Assembly: GCA_015231795.1 (NCBI GenBank)
Contig: JADGAX010000004.1
Coordinates: 90,001-154,000, forward strand
Direction: 5' to 3'
DNA length: 64,000 bases
From: Alphaproteobacteria bacterium
GTDB lineage: Bacteria > Pseudomonadota > Alphaproteobacteria > Rhodospirillales > WMHbin7
The translations under genes were made by a program, and so were the position numbers. The notes beneath the pieces are model-generated. The model had not been told where the DNA came from. It was given only the letters and a program-made list of their open reading frames with translations, and made no database searches. Shown one piece after another: positions 1 through 8,906 of the stretch; the first letter of the stretch is position 1; each line of letters starts with the position of its first letter.

Positions 1-119
1 TCATAGAGGCGTCCGCCCCTGGCAATCGAGGACGCATCTTCGGCCGCAGAGGCCGTGGTGCTGGTCAGGGCCACGGCCCCGGCAACCAACATCCCCATAA
101 ATTTCCAAGAAAAGCGCAT
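1..119 (-). CDS. Exported protein, N-terminal fragment, possibly a c-type cytochrome
   Basis: Only the first 39 codons are present; the rest lies beyond the left edge. The start is ATG at 119, preceded by GGGAGG at good spacing. The N-terminus is a signal peptide: basic MRFSWK, a hydrophobic stretch rich in Gly/Ala/Val, then a likely AxA cleavage site near residue 25. The mature start (SIARGGRLY) resembles the beginning of some small periplasmic c-type cytochromes of Rhodospirillales. That is inference, because no CxxCH haem motif falls inside the fragment. Export is well supported; the family is not. Confidence 0.5.
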   Translation of the reverse strand, partial: MRFSWKFMGMLVAGAVALTSTTASAAEDASSIARGGRLY

Positions 120-178
120 GCAAACCTCCCATAATTTCCATAAGGAATAGAAGGCTATTATTGCGCAGCAACATTACC

Positions 179-1228
179 TCAGCCTGACGGCAGGGCCGTT
201 CCACTTAAATCGATGGTAAATACCGCCCCCCCGCCTTCGCGGTCGTTCACCGAAAGCGTTCCGCCATGCAGGCCCACGGCTTCGGTGGCGATGCTAAGGC
301 CCAGTCCGGCGCCGCCGCCCTTGGTGCTGTTGCCCCGCCTGAAGGGCAGAAAGACGTCGTCTTTCATCCCGGACGGAATGCCGGGGCCATGATCGAGAAC
401 GCGGATGATGCCGGGCGCTTGCAGCTCGACATCGACGGTTTCGCCTTCGGGGGAATGGCGAATGGCGTTTTCGATCAGATTGCGGATCGCATCGCCCAGC
501 AAGATGTCGTTGCCCGATTCCAGCTTCCAGCGCCCCTCTGCCGAGAAGGCCAGATCGCATTTCTTCTCGAGCGCCAGGGGATAAAGGTCGGCCACTTGCT
601 GCTGGCAGACGGCGTTCAAGTCAACCGGCATGTCCATGGGAATCTGGCGCATGTCCAGCCGGGCGATGGACAGAAGCTGATCGACGATCCTGGCCATGCG
701 GTCGACGTCCGCCGCCAGTTTGGGCGATGTGCTGCAGTCGCGCCCCGAACAGCGGGCCTTCAGCACCGCCAAAGGCGTTCGCAATTCGTGCGCGGCGTTG
801 GCGGTGAAGCGCTTTTGGCTGTCGAACCCCTCGGCAATTCGGTCAAGCCCGGCATTCACCGCCTTGATCAGGGGAAGAATTTCTTGCGGCACGCCCTTGG
901 TGGACAGTCGCTCACCTAGATGCGCGGCGTCAAAGCCTGCGGCATGGTGCGACAGGGCCTGAAGCGGGGCTAGACTCGTCCTGACGATCCAGACGATAAG
1001 CAGCAAATTGACAACCAGCAAAGGAACAGTCAGGGGAATGACGTCGGTCACGATCTCGTGCGTCAGCCAGTTGCTGAAGGCCTCGCGCCCGCTTTCGATT
1101 TCCAGATCATGATCAAGATAGCCGCGCCACAGAAAATAGGGGGTGTTGATTCCAAGAACGATCAGATTGGCGACGGCAATGCCGCCGATCAGCCGCTTGC
1201 CCAGCGAGAAGGAGAACGAATCGCTCAT
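179..1228 (-). CDS. Two-component sensor histidine kinase (TctE/QseC type)
   Basis: Inner-membrane sensor kinase of 349 residues. Two transmembrane helices (about 10-30 and 62-82) flank a short periplasmic loop of about 30 residues, as in TctE/QseC-like kinases. A HAMP-like linker follows, then the phospho-acceptor box HELRTPL with His147, the N box around Asn254, the G1 box DHGPGIP (279-285) and the G2 box GAGLGL (about 306-311). All catalytic boxes are intact. The start overlaps the stop of the response regulator by 4 bases, so the two are translationally coupled and form a cognate pair. The signal is unknown; the small sensor loop suggests direct membrane or small-ligand sensing. Confidence 0.93.
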   Translation of the reverse strand: MSDSFSFSLGKRLIGGIAVANLIVLGINTPYFLWRGYLDHDLEIESGREAFSNWLTHEIVTDVIPLTVPLLVVNLLLIVWIVRTSLAPLQALSHHAAGFDAAHLGERLSTKGVPQEILPLIKAVNAGLDRIAEGFDSQKRFTANAAHELRTPLAVLKARCSGRDCSTSPKLAADVDRMARIVDQLLSIARLDMRQIPMDMPVDLNAVCQQQVADLYPLALEKKCDLAFSAEGRWKLESGNDILLGDAIRNLIENAIRHSPEGETVDVELQAPGIIRVLDHGPGIPSGMKDDVFLPFRRGNSTKGGGAGLGLSIATEAVGLHGGTLSVNDREGGGAVFTIDLSGTALPSG

Positions 1229-1905
1229 GCTGACTTGTCTTCGGACAGCATATAGCCGACGCCGCGCACCGTATGGATGGCGACGCTGGCGTGCTGATCG
1301 GCCAGAATCTTGCGCAAACGCGAGATATTGGCCTCCAGCGCATTCGAGTCGATGAGATCGTCGATGCCGTACAGATTGTCCTCGATGTGCTGGCGCGACA
1401 CGACGCGGCCAGTCGAACGCATCAGGGTTTCCAAAAGCATCAATTGGCGGCGCGCCAGGGTAACCGGCCTGCCTTCTACCTCGGCCGATCCCCTGACCGT
1501 ATCCAAAGTAACATTGCCCGCCGTCTGCACGCCCCCCAACGCCTGGCCGGAACGGCGCAAAAGCGCCTTAAGCCTGGCCGTCAGCTCTCCCAGGTCGTAA
1601 GGTTTGACCAGGTAATCGTCCATGCCCAGATCCAGGCCGTGGATGCGATCGGTGATCTGGTCTCGGGCCGTGGCGGCCAAAACGGGCGTGGCGTCGCCCT
1701 TGGCGCGCAGCAGACGCAAAAGCTCGATGCCGTCGCCGTCGGGCAAACCGCGATCCAAAACGATGGCGTCATAGCGATTGGCCGCCAGCAGGGACATGCC
1801 CTCGTCAAGGCCGCCCGCCAGATCGACGGCAAAGGGAACGCGCGACAGATGGTCGCGGACCAGTTCCGCCAAATGGGGTTCATCCTCGACGACCAGGATA
1901 CGCAT
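1225..1905 (-). CDS. Two-component response regulator, OmpR/PhoB family
   Basis: DNA-binding response regulator of 226 residues. The N-terminal receiver domain has the acidic pair near residues 8-9, phospho-acceptor Asp51 and conserved Lys101. A C-terminal winged helix follows (about 130-222, ending in the typical TVRGVGYML motif). It most resembles the TctD/QseB branch and is the partner of the kinase it overlaps. No Shine-Dalgarno sequence precedes the ATG. Instead, a TATAAT -10 element ends 8 bases before it, so the mRNA may be leaderless. The gene starts 9 bases after the folK stop, so it may also be read from the phaC-folK transcript. Confidence 0.94.
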   Translation of the reverse strand: MRILVVEDEPHLAELVRDHLSRVPFAVDLAGGLDEGMSLLAANRYDAIVLDRGLPDGDGIELLRLLRAKGDATPVLAATARDQITDRIHGLDLGMDDYLVKPYDLGELTARLKALLRRSGQALGGVQTAGNVTLDTVRGSAEVEGRPVTLARRQLMLLETLMRSTGRVVSRQHIEDNLYGIDDLIDSNALEANISRLRKILADQHASVAIHTVRGVGYMLSEDKSA

Positions 1906-1913
1906 AAGTCGAT

Positions 1914-1941
1914 ATTATACGGGAACGACGCCCTGCATCAA
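1914..1941 (-). promoter_or_regulatory. Predicted sigma70-type promoter of the two-component operon, leaderless start
   Basis: On the minus strand TTGATG (1941-1936) is followed, after a 16-base spacer, by a perfect TATAAT (1919-1914). Eight bases (ATCGACTT) separate the -10 box from the A of the regulator ATG at 1905, the usual distance to +1. The -10 box overlaps the folK stop codon. Transcription is therefore predicted to begin at or next to the start codon. Confidence 0.6.
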
Positions 1942-2412
1942 TCCCTTGGGCAAATCCGCCAGCAGGGAGGCCACGGACAGTCCCGAAATCGGATGGCGCC
2001 ACTGGGGGGCGACGTCTTGCAAGGGCAGCAGAACGAAGGCGCGTTCGTGAATCCTGGGATGGGGAAGCAGCGGCGAAACGCCGCTGACCTGTCCATCGCA
2101 ATCCAGAAGATCGAGGTCGAGTGGGCGGGGGGCGTTGGCGATGGCGATGTCGCGTCGGCGACCGAACCTGGCCTCTGTCTCGTGCAGGCGCGCCAGCAGC
2201 GCCGCGGGCAAAAGCGCCGTTTCAAGCGCCGCTACCGCATTTCGGAATTCTGGCTCGGAAGGATCTGGCCAGGCCGGGCTGCGATATATCCGCGACCAAA
2301 GGGTCAGCCGGATGTCGCCCTGCTCCTCAAGCGCCGCCGCCGCCGCCCGAAAGGTGGCTTCGGGCGGGCCGACCATGCTGGACAGATTAGCCCCCAGCGC
2401 GATCAGGATCAC
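1915..2412 (-). CDS. folK: 2-amino-4-hydroxy-6-hydroxymethyldihydropteridine pyrophosphokinase
   Basis: HPPK transfers pyrophosphate from ATP to 6-hydroxymethyl-7,8-dihydropterin in folate synthesis, in the cytoplasm. The 165 residues match the family length. Visible marks are the N-terminal LIALGANL strand, the conserved YRSPAWP-like segment, the FRNAVAAL segment with the family's conserved Asn, and the PLDLDLL motif (about residue 101) that supplies the two magnesium-binding aspartates. The familiar 'RWGPRxLDLD' form is altered here to APRPLDLDLL. The start overlaps the end of phaC by 4 bases, which implies coupled translation with an unrelated storage-polymer gene. Confidence 0.93.
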   Translation of the reverse strand: MILIALGANLSSMVGPPEATFRAAAAALEEQGDIRLTLWSRIYRSPAWPDPSEPEFRNAVAALETALLPAALLARLHETEARFGRRRDIAIANAPRPLDLDLLDCDGQVSGVSPLLPHPRIHERAFVLLPLQDVAPQWRHPISGLSVASLLADLPKGLMQGVVPV

Positions 2413-4205
2413 ATCAAGCGGACCTGAACATAAGACCCCGGCGCGTCTTCAAGCGGCTTGACCTTGCCGCCGCCGGGCTTTCGCGCCTTGACCTTCTTAG
2501 GCGACAGCTTGGACAGCCAGGCGTGCCAATCGGTCCACCAAGATCCCTCGTGCGAGACGGCGCCCTTCAACCAAGCATCTGGCGTTTCGGCCTTCTTCGC
2601 ATTGATCCAGTGATTGTACTTGTTGGCCGCCGGGGGGTTGACCACGCCCGCGATGTGGCCCGAGGCCGCCAACACGAAACGCACCGGCCCGGAATAAGCC
2701 TTGGTCCCGGCAAAGGCGCTTTTCCAAGGGGCGATATGATCCTCTCGGGTGGCCAGGATGTAGATCGGCTGTTCGATCTTTTTCAGATCGATCGGCACCT
2801 TGTCAATCACGATGCCGCCCGGCTCGATCAGCTTGTTCTTCTGGTACATGTTGCGCAGATAGAAGCTGTGCATGGCGGCGGGCATGCGGGTCGAATCAGA
2901 ATTCCAGTACAGAAGATCGAAGGGGAAGGGTTCCTTGCCCATCAGGTAATTGTTGATTACGAAGGACCAGATCAGGTCGTTGGCGCGCAGCATGTTGAAG
3001 GTGGTGGCCATCTCGTGGCCCTCCAGGAAGCCGCGCTTGTTCATGCGCTCTTCCAGGCTGGCGATCTGCTCTTCGTCGATGAAGACCTCAAGCTCGCCCG
3101 ATTCCTCAAAATCGACCATGGTGGTGAAGAAGGTGGCCGAGGCGATCCGCTTGTCCTTCTTGGCCGCCATATAGGCCAGGGTGGTCGCCAGCAAGGTTCC
3201 GCCCAGGCAATAGCCGATGGCGTTGATCTCTTTCTCGCCGGTAATCTTCAAGATGGCGTCGAGCGCCGCCAGCGGCCCTTCCTTCATGTAGTCCGAAAAA
3301 CCCTTGGCGGCTAAGCTTTCGTCGGGATTGACCCACGAGAGCATGAAAACGGTATGGCCTTGGTCCACCGCCCATTTCACGAATGAATTCTTGGGCTTAA
3401 GGTCGAGGATATAATATTTGTTGATCCAAGGCGGAATGATCATCAAGGGACGCGCCAGAACGTCCTTGGTAGTGGGATCGTACTGGATCAATTGGATCAA
3501 ATCGTTCTGATAGACCACCTTGCCCGGCGTGGCCGCGATGTTCTGGCCGATCTTGAAGGCGTCCAGGTCGGTCATGCGGATCGACAGCGTGCCTTTGCCG
3601 CGCTCGAGGTCGGACAGCAGATTGTCCAGCCCCTTGACCAGATTCTCGCCGCCAGTCTCGGCGGTCAGGCGCAGAACTTCGGGATTGGTCATCGCGAAAT
3701 TGGTGGGGGCCATGGCGTCGACGAACTGGCGGGTATAGAAATCGACCTTGCGGGCCGTTTTCTCGTCCAGCCCCTCGACCGACCCAACCACCGATTGAAC
3801 CCAACGGGCGGTCAGCAGGTAGGATTGCTTGATGTAGTCGAAAACCTCGTTGCTCTGCCAGGCTTCGTCCTTGAAGCGCCGGTCGGCGGGTTCCGGCGCC
3901 ACGATGGGGTCGGCCTCCTCGCCCAGCATGCGCCTGGCCGTGTTCTGCCACAACCGCATGTAATCGTTCCATAAATTCATCTGGGCTTCGACCAGACGGG
4001 CCGGATTGGCGGCCAATTGGCCCATCATTTCGGCAAAGGCCCGCCCGATATTCAAGGGATCGGCCATGCCCATGCTGGGGCTTTCGGCCTGTCTGGACAC
4101 AAAATCGGCCATCAGACGCTGGCTTCTCTCGGCGATGCTGGCCACCGCTTGCGACAATTCCTTGGGATCTGGCAGTTTCAAGTCGGGTTGCGGTTGCTCG
4201 GACAT
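2409..4205 (-). CDS. phaC: Class I poly(3-hydroxyalkanoate) synthase
   Basis: Polymerises (R)-3-hydroxyacyl-CoA into PHA on the granule surface. At 598 residues it has class I length. The lipase-like box GYCLGG holds the catalytic Cys333, followed by Asp489 (in REDHIAPW) and His517 (in SGHIAG), with the spacing known from class I synthases. An N-terminal domain of about 200 residues precedes the alpha/beta-hydrolase core. GGGGAGA lies just before the ATG. No phaA, phaB or phasin gene lies nearby. Instead it heads a possible phaC-folK-regulator-kinase transcription unit. Confidence 0.96.
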   Translation of the reverse strand: MSEQPQPDLKLPDPKELSQAVASIAERSQRLMADFVSRQAESPSMGMADPLNIGRAFAEMMGQLAANPARLVEAQMNLWNDYMRLWQNTARRMLGEEADPIVAPEPADRRFKDEAWQSNEVFDYIKQSYLLTARWVQSVVGSVEGLDEKTARKVDFYTRQFVDAMAPTNFAMTNPEVLRLTAETGGENLVKGLDNLLSDLERGKGTLSIRMTDLDAFKIGQNIAATPGKVVYQNDLIQLIQYDPTTKDVLARPLMIIPPWINKYYILDLKPKNSFVKWAVDQGHTVFMLSWVNPDESLAAKGFSDYMKEGPLAALDAILKITGEKEINAIGYCLGGTLLATTLAYMAAKKDKRIASATFFTTMVDFEESGELEVFIDEEQIASLEERMNKRGFLEGHEMATTFNMLRANDLIWSFVINNYLMGKEPFPFDLLYWNSDSTRMPAAMHSFYLRNMYQKNKLIEPGGIVIDKVPIDLKKIEQPIYILATREDHIAPWKSAFAGTKAYSGPVRFVLAASGHIAGVVNPPAANKYNHWINAKKAETPDAWLKGAVSHEGSWWTDWHAWLSKLSPKKVKARKPGGGKVKPLEDAPGSYVQVRLM

Positions 4206-4368
4206 TGCTCTCCCCTTATGATCCGGTGCGCTGGCCCGCCCCTTTCCGGGCGCTGGGCTTTCGTTGTTAGTGTCTATATACTCCTATTTCCCTTGTGGCC
4301 GAAAGCCTGTCTGGATTATTTCCAGCCTCTTAAAAGCCGCTCATCGCTGTAAGGAGCCCGAAGGCGCC

Positions 4369-5370
4369 ATGACGTTCGAGACCCGACCGGGGATTTTTGC
4401 CCTGAAAGCCCAAGCCCAGCGCAAATCCGGCCCCTTGGCCGCCACGCTGCTGGCCTCGACTCTCCTGGCCGCCTGCTCATCGGTGCCCGACGCCGTCAAC
4501 CCCATCGAATGGTATAAGGGGACCCGCGATTACATCGCAGGAGGGGACGAAACCAAGGCCAATGACAAGGCTCCGGCCGCCAACACGGCGGCCCGCAAGG
4601 AAGAGGCGGGCGAGTTCCCCAGCCTGTCCAGCGTGCCGGAACGCCCGGCGGTAACGCCTGAAAATCAACGCGCCCTGGCCGCCAAGGGTCTGGCCGCCGA
4701 TTCGGAACGAGCCAAATATTCCGACGAGGAAATCAGGCGCGACACGGGTGCGGCCGCGGCAAGGCCCGCTGGCGTCTCGGCCCCGGTCACGACGGCTCCC
4801 GTCATGCCATCCGGCGGTCAGGCGGCCATGCCAGCCCGCCAGCCCGTCGCCGCCGCCCAACCCGCCGGCCAACCGCTGAGCGCGCAAGAAATGTTCCAGC
4901 GACGCATCGCCGAACAGAATTCGCCCAAGCTGACGCCCGAAATGATGATGCAGGGCTTTTTCACCGGTCCCGGCCAGGCGCCCTCGGCGGCGCCCTCCCC
5001 CGCGTCGATGGCGCCCACGGGTTCGATTCCCAAGTCGCAGATGTTGGGATCGTCGGCCATCGCCACCCTTCCTTTCGAATCGGGTTCGGCCGAGTTGAGC
5101 GCCCAGGCGCAATCGCAACTGCGCCAGCTGGCCCAATCAGCCGTGGCGCAGAACAAGCGCATTCGCATCGCCGGACATTCCGCCAACCGCATGACCGATA
5201 CGGCGGGTGGCATGGGCGACATTTCCTCGGCCCGCGCCAACGCGGTCGCCCGAGCTATCATCGGCCTCGGCGTGCCGCCCGGCGCGGTGACGGTGATGGC
5301 GCTGGCCGACACCCAACCCGTGTCCAACGTCGAGGCCGCGAACCGGCGAGTCGAAATCTTCTTCGAATAA
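4369..5370 (+). CDS. OmpA-family outer-membrane lipoprotein
   Basis: Probable peptidoglycan-associated lipoprotein of 333 residues. ATG 4369 is chosen because AAGGAG precedes it at good spacing; an in-frame start at 4264 has no such site. A lipoprotein signal follows, with lipobox LLAAC and the modified Cys near residue 36. A long, disordered Ala/Pro/Gln-rich region spans about 60-230. A C-terminal OmpA-like domain (about 235-333) contains the LPFESGSAEL and RIAGHSANR segments and the final NRRVEIFF motif typical of peptidoglycan binding. It diverges from phaC and lies 23 bases before the aminotransferase. A specific role is not shown. Confidence 0.85.
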   Translation: MTFETRPGIFALKAQAQRKSGPLAATLLASTLLAACSSVPDAVNPIEWYKGTRDYIAGGDETKANDKAPAANTAARKEEAGEFPSLSSVPERPAVTPENQRALAAKGLAADSERAKYSDEEIRRDTGAAAARPAGVSAPVTTAPVMPSGGQAAMPARQPVAAAQPAGQPLSAQEMFQRRIAEQNSPKLTPEMMMQGFFTGPGQAPSAAPSPASMAPTGSIPKSQMLGSSAIATLPFESGSAELSAQAQSQLRQLAQSAVAQNKRIRIAGHSANRMTDTAGGMGDISSARANAVARAIIGLGVPPGAVTVMALADTQPVSNVEAANRRVEIFFE

Positions 5371-5393
5371 CTCCGACATCAAGGCAGTCTCAC

Positions 5394-6614
5394 ATGGACC
5401 AGGAATTCCATCGCATCAAGCGGTTGCCCCCCTACGTCTTCGCGGAAGTCAACGCCATGAAGGCCAAGGCCCGCGCGGCGGGCGATGACATCATCGATTT
5501 CGGCATGGGCAATCCCGACCAGCCGACGCCCAAGCACATCGTGGACAAGCTGAAGGAAGCCGCCGACAATCCCAAGGCGCACCGCTACAGCATGTCCAAG
5601 GGCATCCCAGGCCTGCGCAAGGCCCTGTCCTCCTACTACGCCAGACGGTTCGGCGTCGATCTCGACCCGGAAAGCGAAGTCGTCGTCACCTTGGGGTCCA
5701 AGGAAGGCTTGGCCAATCTGGCCTCGGCCATCACCAGCCCGGGCGACGTGGTGCTGGTGCCCAATCCCAGCTATCCCATCCATCCTTTCGGCTTCATCAT
5801 CGCGGGCGGCACCTGCCGCTACATTCCGGTGGCGCCGGGGCCTGAATTGCTGAAAGCCATCGAGCGCGGCGTGCATCACAGCGTGCCCAAACCGGTGGCC
5901 ATCGTGCTGAATTATCCGTCGAATCCCACGGCCTACATCGCCGACCTCGATTTCTATGCCCAGGTGGTGGATTTCTGCCGCCATCACGGCATCTACATCC
6001 TGTCGGACCTGGCCTATTCGGAAATCTATTTCGACATCACCCCGCCGCCGTCGATTCTGCAGGTGCCGGGTGCCCGCGAAATTGCCGTCGAGTTCACCTC
6101 GATGAGCAAGACCTACAACATGCCGGGCTGGCGCATCGGTTTCGCCGCGGGCAACAAGCGGCTGATCTCGGCCTTGACCCGCATCAAGTCGTATCTGGAC
6201 TACGGCGCCTTCACCCCCATCCAGGTGGCGGCGGCGGCGGCCTTGAACGGCCCGCAGGACTGCGTCGATGAAATCCGCCTGATGTACAAGCAACGGCGCG
6301 ACGTGCTGATCGAAGGCTTGCAGCAGGCCGGCTGGGACATTCCCAATCCTCCCGCCACCATGTTCGCCTGGGCGCCCATTCCGCCCGCCTTCGCGCATTT
6401 GGGTTCCCTGGAATTCTCGAAGATCCTGATGCAGGAGGCCAAGGTGGCGGTGGCGCCCGGCATCGGCTTTGGCGAGCATGGCGATACGCATGTGCGCATC
6501 GGTCTGGTCGAGAACGTCCACCGCACGCGCCAAGCCGTGCGCAACATCAAGACCTTCCTGTCCAGCTACGACAAGGTTCTGGAAGACGCGGAAAAGAAGC
6601 GGGTTGCGGGATGA
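5394..6614 (+). CDS. alaC: PLP-dependent class I/II aminotransferase (AlaC / LL-DAP aminotransferase-like)
   Basis: Cytoplasmic fold-type I aminotransferase of 406 residues. It has the N-terminal IDFGMGNPDQPTP motif, the NPSYPIHPFGF segment, the NYPSNPTA motif and the pyridoxal-phosphate lysine Lys239 in SMSKTYNMPGWR, followed by the Arg that binds the substrate carboxylate. This sequence type is usually annotated as glutamate-pyruvate aminotransferase AlaC or as an LL-diaminopimelate-type aminotransferase. Its stop overlaps the start of hom by 4 bases, which fits a role in amino acid synthesis around aspartate and alanine. The exact substrate cannot be fixed from sequence. Confidence 0.82.
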   Translation: MDQEFHRIKRLPPYVFAEVNAMKAKARAAGDDIIDFGMGNPDQPTPKHIVDKLKEAADNPKAHRYSMSKGIPGLRKALSSYYARRFGVDLDPESEVVVTLGSKEGLANLASAITSPGDVVLVPNPSYPIHPFGFIIAGGTCRYIPVAPGPELLKAIERGVHHSVPKPVAIVLNYPSNPTAYIADLDFYAQVVDFCRHHGIYILSDLAYSEIYFDITPPPSILQVPGAREIAVEFTSMSKTYNMPGWRIGFAAGNKRLISALTRIKSYLDYGAFTPIQVAAAAALNGPQDCVDEIRLMYKQRRDVLIEGLQQAGWDIPNPPATMFAWAPIPPAFAHLGSLEFSKILMQEAKVAVAPGIGFGEHGDTHVRIGLVENVHRTRQAVRNIKTFLSSYDKVLEDAEKKRVAG

Positions 6615-7900
6615 ATGTCGAACCTTTGAAAATCGCGCTGGCGGGCCTGGGAACGGTCGGCGGCGGAACGGCCAGCCTGTTGCACGAACAGGCTGGATTG
6701 TTGGAAGCCAGGGCGGGCCGCCCCTTGCGGCTGGTGGCCGTTTCGGCGCTTGAACGCCCGGCGGGCCTTGATCTGGGCGCTGCCGCCTTCTATGAAGACG
6801 CCCGCAAGATGGTGGCCGAGGCCGATTACGACGTGCTGGTCGAATTGATCGGCGGTGCTTCGGGCATCGCCCTTGAGATCGTCAAGGGCGCTTTGGCCAA
6901 GGGCAAGCATGTCGTCACCGCCAACAAAGCGATGATCGCCCATCATGGCGTGGAACTGGCCAAGCTGGCCGACACGCTGGGCGCGTCGATCGGTTTCGAG
7001 GCGTCGGTGGGCGGCGGCATTCCCATCATCAAAAGCCTGCGCGAAGGATTGGCGGGCAACCGGGTCGTTTCGGTCAAGGGCATCTTGAACGGCACCTGCA
7101 ATTACATCCTGACCACCATGCGGGCGACGGGGCGCGATTTTTCCGACGTGCTGGCCGAGGCGCAGAAGCTGGGCTATGCCGAGGCTGATCCCAGCTTCGA
7201 CATCGACGGCGTGGACACCGCGCACAAGCTGGCCATTCTGGCCTCGCTGGCCTTCGCCATGCCGATCGACCTTGAAGCCGTGACCTGCGAAGGCATCCGC
7301 CACGTTTCGGCGCTGGACATCCAATATGCCGACGAGTTGGGCTATCGCATCAAGCTGCTGGGCATCGCTAGGCAATCGGACAAGGGCGTCGAAGCCAGGG
7401 TTTATCCGGCCATGGTGCCGCTGTCCTTCCCCTTGGCGCATGTCGATGGCGTGTTCAACGCCATCGTCACCGAGGGCGACTTCGTGGGCCGCACGGTGCT
7501 GGAAGGCCGCGGCGCAGGCGCTAAGCCGACCGCTTCCGCCGTGGTTGCCGATCTGGTCGATATCGCCAGGGGCCATGTCACGCCCGCCTTCGGCGTGCCG
7601 CTGTCTTTCCTGAAGCCGCAACCGGCGGCTCCTGCGGGCGATCATCTTAGCGCCTACTACATCCGCCTGATGGTCAAGGACGAACCGGGCGTCTTCGCCG
7701 ACATCGCTGCGGCGCTGCGCGACGAGAACGTGTCGATGGAGCAGATCATCCAGCGCGGACGCGATCCCGGCGAAGCGGTGCCGGTGGTCATGACCCTGCA
7801 CGAAACCGCCGAATCTTCCATGCAAAAGGCGCTGGCCCGCATTGCGGCCCTTCCGGCCCTGTCGGAACCGCCGCATCTGATCCGCATCGAGTCCGCTTAA
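6611..7900 (+). CDS. hom: Homoserine dehydrogenase
   Basis: Reduces aspartate semialdehyde to homoserine, the branch point to threonine and methionine. The 429 residues comprise an N-terminal Rossmann domain with GLGTVGGGT (about 11-19), the TANKAMIA segment, the catalytic domain with GILNGTCNYIL and EADPSFDIDGVD, and a C-terminal ACT domain (about 347-429, beginning YYIRLMVKDEPG) expected to mediate threonine feedback. It is a monofunctional enzyme with no aspartokinase part. It is coupled to the upstream aminotransferase by a 4-base overlap, and glpX begins 13 bases downstream. Confidence 0.96.
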   Translation: MNVEPLKIALAGLGTVGGGTASLLHEQAGLLEARAGRPLRLVAVSALERPAGLDLGAAAFYEDARKMVAEADYDVLVELIGGASGIALEIVKGALAKGKHVVTANKAMIAHHGVELAKLADTLGASIGFEASVGGGIPIIKSLREGLAGNRVVSVKGILNGTCNYILTTMRATGRDFSDVLAEAQKLGYAEADPSFDIDGVDTAHKLAILASLAFAMPIDLEAVTCEGIRHVSALDIQYADELGYRIKLLGIARQSDKGVEARVYPAMVPLSFPLAHVDGVFNAIVTEGDFVGRTVLEGRGAGAKPTASAVVADLVDIARGHVTPAFGVPLSFLKPQPAAPAGDHLSAYYIRLMVKDEPGVFADIAAALRDENVSMEQIIQRGRDPGEAVPVVMTLHETAESSMQKALARIAALPALSEPPHLIRIESA

Positions 7901-7913
7901 CCGAGGTTTCACC

Positions 7914-8906
7914 ATGCCGATGTCCGAACCCCGTCTGCCCATGGACCGCAATCTGGCGCTGGAAGCCGTGCGGGTCACCGAGGCCGCCGCCCTGGCGGCG
8001 TCGCGCTTCATCGGACGCGGCGACGAACAGGCGGCCGACACGGCGGCCATGGAAGCCATGCGCGCCGCCCTTTCCGCCCTGTTCATCGACGGACGCGTGG
8101 TGGTGGGCGAAGGCGACGTGGGCCAGGTGCCGATGCTGTTCACCGGCGATCGGGTCGGCAACGGCAAGGGACCGGCCATTGATCTGGCCTTGGATGCGTT
8201 GGAGGGAACCTCCATCGTCGCCAAGGGCGGCCATAATGCAGTGGCCGTGCTGGCGCTGACCGAGAATGGCGGCTTTCTGCCTGTCCCCGACATCCATATG
8301 GAAAAGATCGCCGTCGGCCCCGGACTGCCGGTCGGCGTCATCGACATCGACGACGAGCCCTCGGAGAACCTGCGCAGGCTGGCCATGGCCAAGGGCGTCG
8401 AGGTCGAGGATCTGATGGTCTGCATCCTGGACCGTCCTCGCCACGAGGACTTGATCGGCAAGGTGCGCGACGCGGGCGCCAGAATCGTTCTGATCACAGA
8501 CGGCGACGTGTCGGGCGTGATCGCCACGGCGCTTCCCGGCAGCGGCATCGACATCTATATGGGTTCTGGCGGCGCCCCTGAAGGCGTGCTGGCCGCCACC
8601 GCCCTGGCTTGCGCGGGCGCTCAGATGCAGTGCCGCCTGATGTTTCGCAACGAAGCCGAGAAGGCCAGGGCGCGCGCCGCCGGACATTGCGACCAGTCGG
8701 GCAAGCTGACCATTGCCGATATGGTGCGCGGCGAGGCCATGTTCTCGGCCACCGGCGTCACCGACGGCGCCATGCTGATGGGCGTGCGCAGGCACAGCGG
8801 CGGCGCCATCACCCATTCGCTGGTCATGCGCGCCCGCAGCGGCACCATGCGCCTCGTCGAGTCGCACCATAATTTCCTTCTCAAGGATTCCGGCGAAGCC
8901 GCATGA
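7914..8906 (+). CDS. glpX: Fructose-1,6-bisphosphatase class II
   Basis: Lithium-sensitive, metal-dependent phosphatase that converts fructose-1,6-bisphosphate to fructose-6-phosphate in gluconeogenesis. At 330 residues it has family length. It shows the N-terminal LEAVRVTEAAALAASRFIGRGDEQ motif region, the metal-binding segment DGRVVVGEGDVG, the DALEGT motif and a GSGGAPEGVLAATAL loop. Translation is coupled to recJ by a 4-base overlap. Its place directly after hom is a common arrangement in alphaproteobacteria. Where gpmI, gap and pgk also lie in this window, it supplies the irreversible gluconeogenic step. Confidence 0.96.
   Translation: MPMSEPRLPMDRNLALEAVRVTEAAALAASRFIGRGDEQAADTAAMEAMRAALSALFIDGRVVVGEGDVGQVPMLFTGDRVGNGKGPAIDLALDALEGTSIVAKGGHNAVAVLALTENGGFLPVPDIHMEKIAVGPGLPVGVIDIDDEPSENLRRLAMAKGVEVEDLMVCILDRPRHEDLIGKVRDAGARIVLITDGDVSGVIATALPGSGIDIYMGSGGAPEGVLAATALACAGAQMQCRLMFRNEAEKARARAAGHCDQSGKLTIADMVRGEAMFSATGVTDGAMLMGVRRHSGGAITHSLVMRARSGTMRLVESHHNFLLKDSGEAA

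Noticed and set aside
4264-4368. Longer start of the OmpA-like lipoprotein
   Set aside because: It would bury the lipoprotein signal behind 35 residues and has no ribosome site; AAGGAG precedes ATG 4369.
6566-8554. Very long minus-strand open frame opposite hom and glpX
   Set aside because: Antisense to two certain genes, low-complexity composition, no ribosome site or family.
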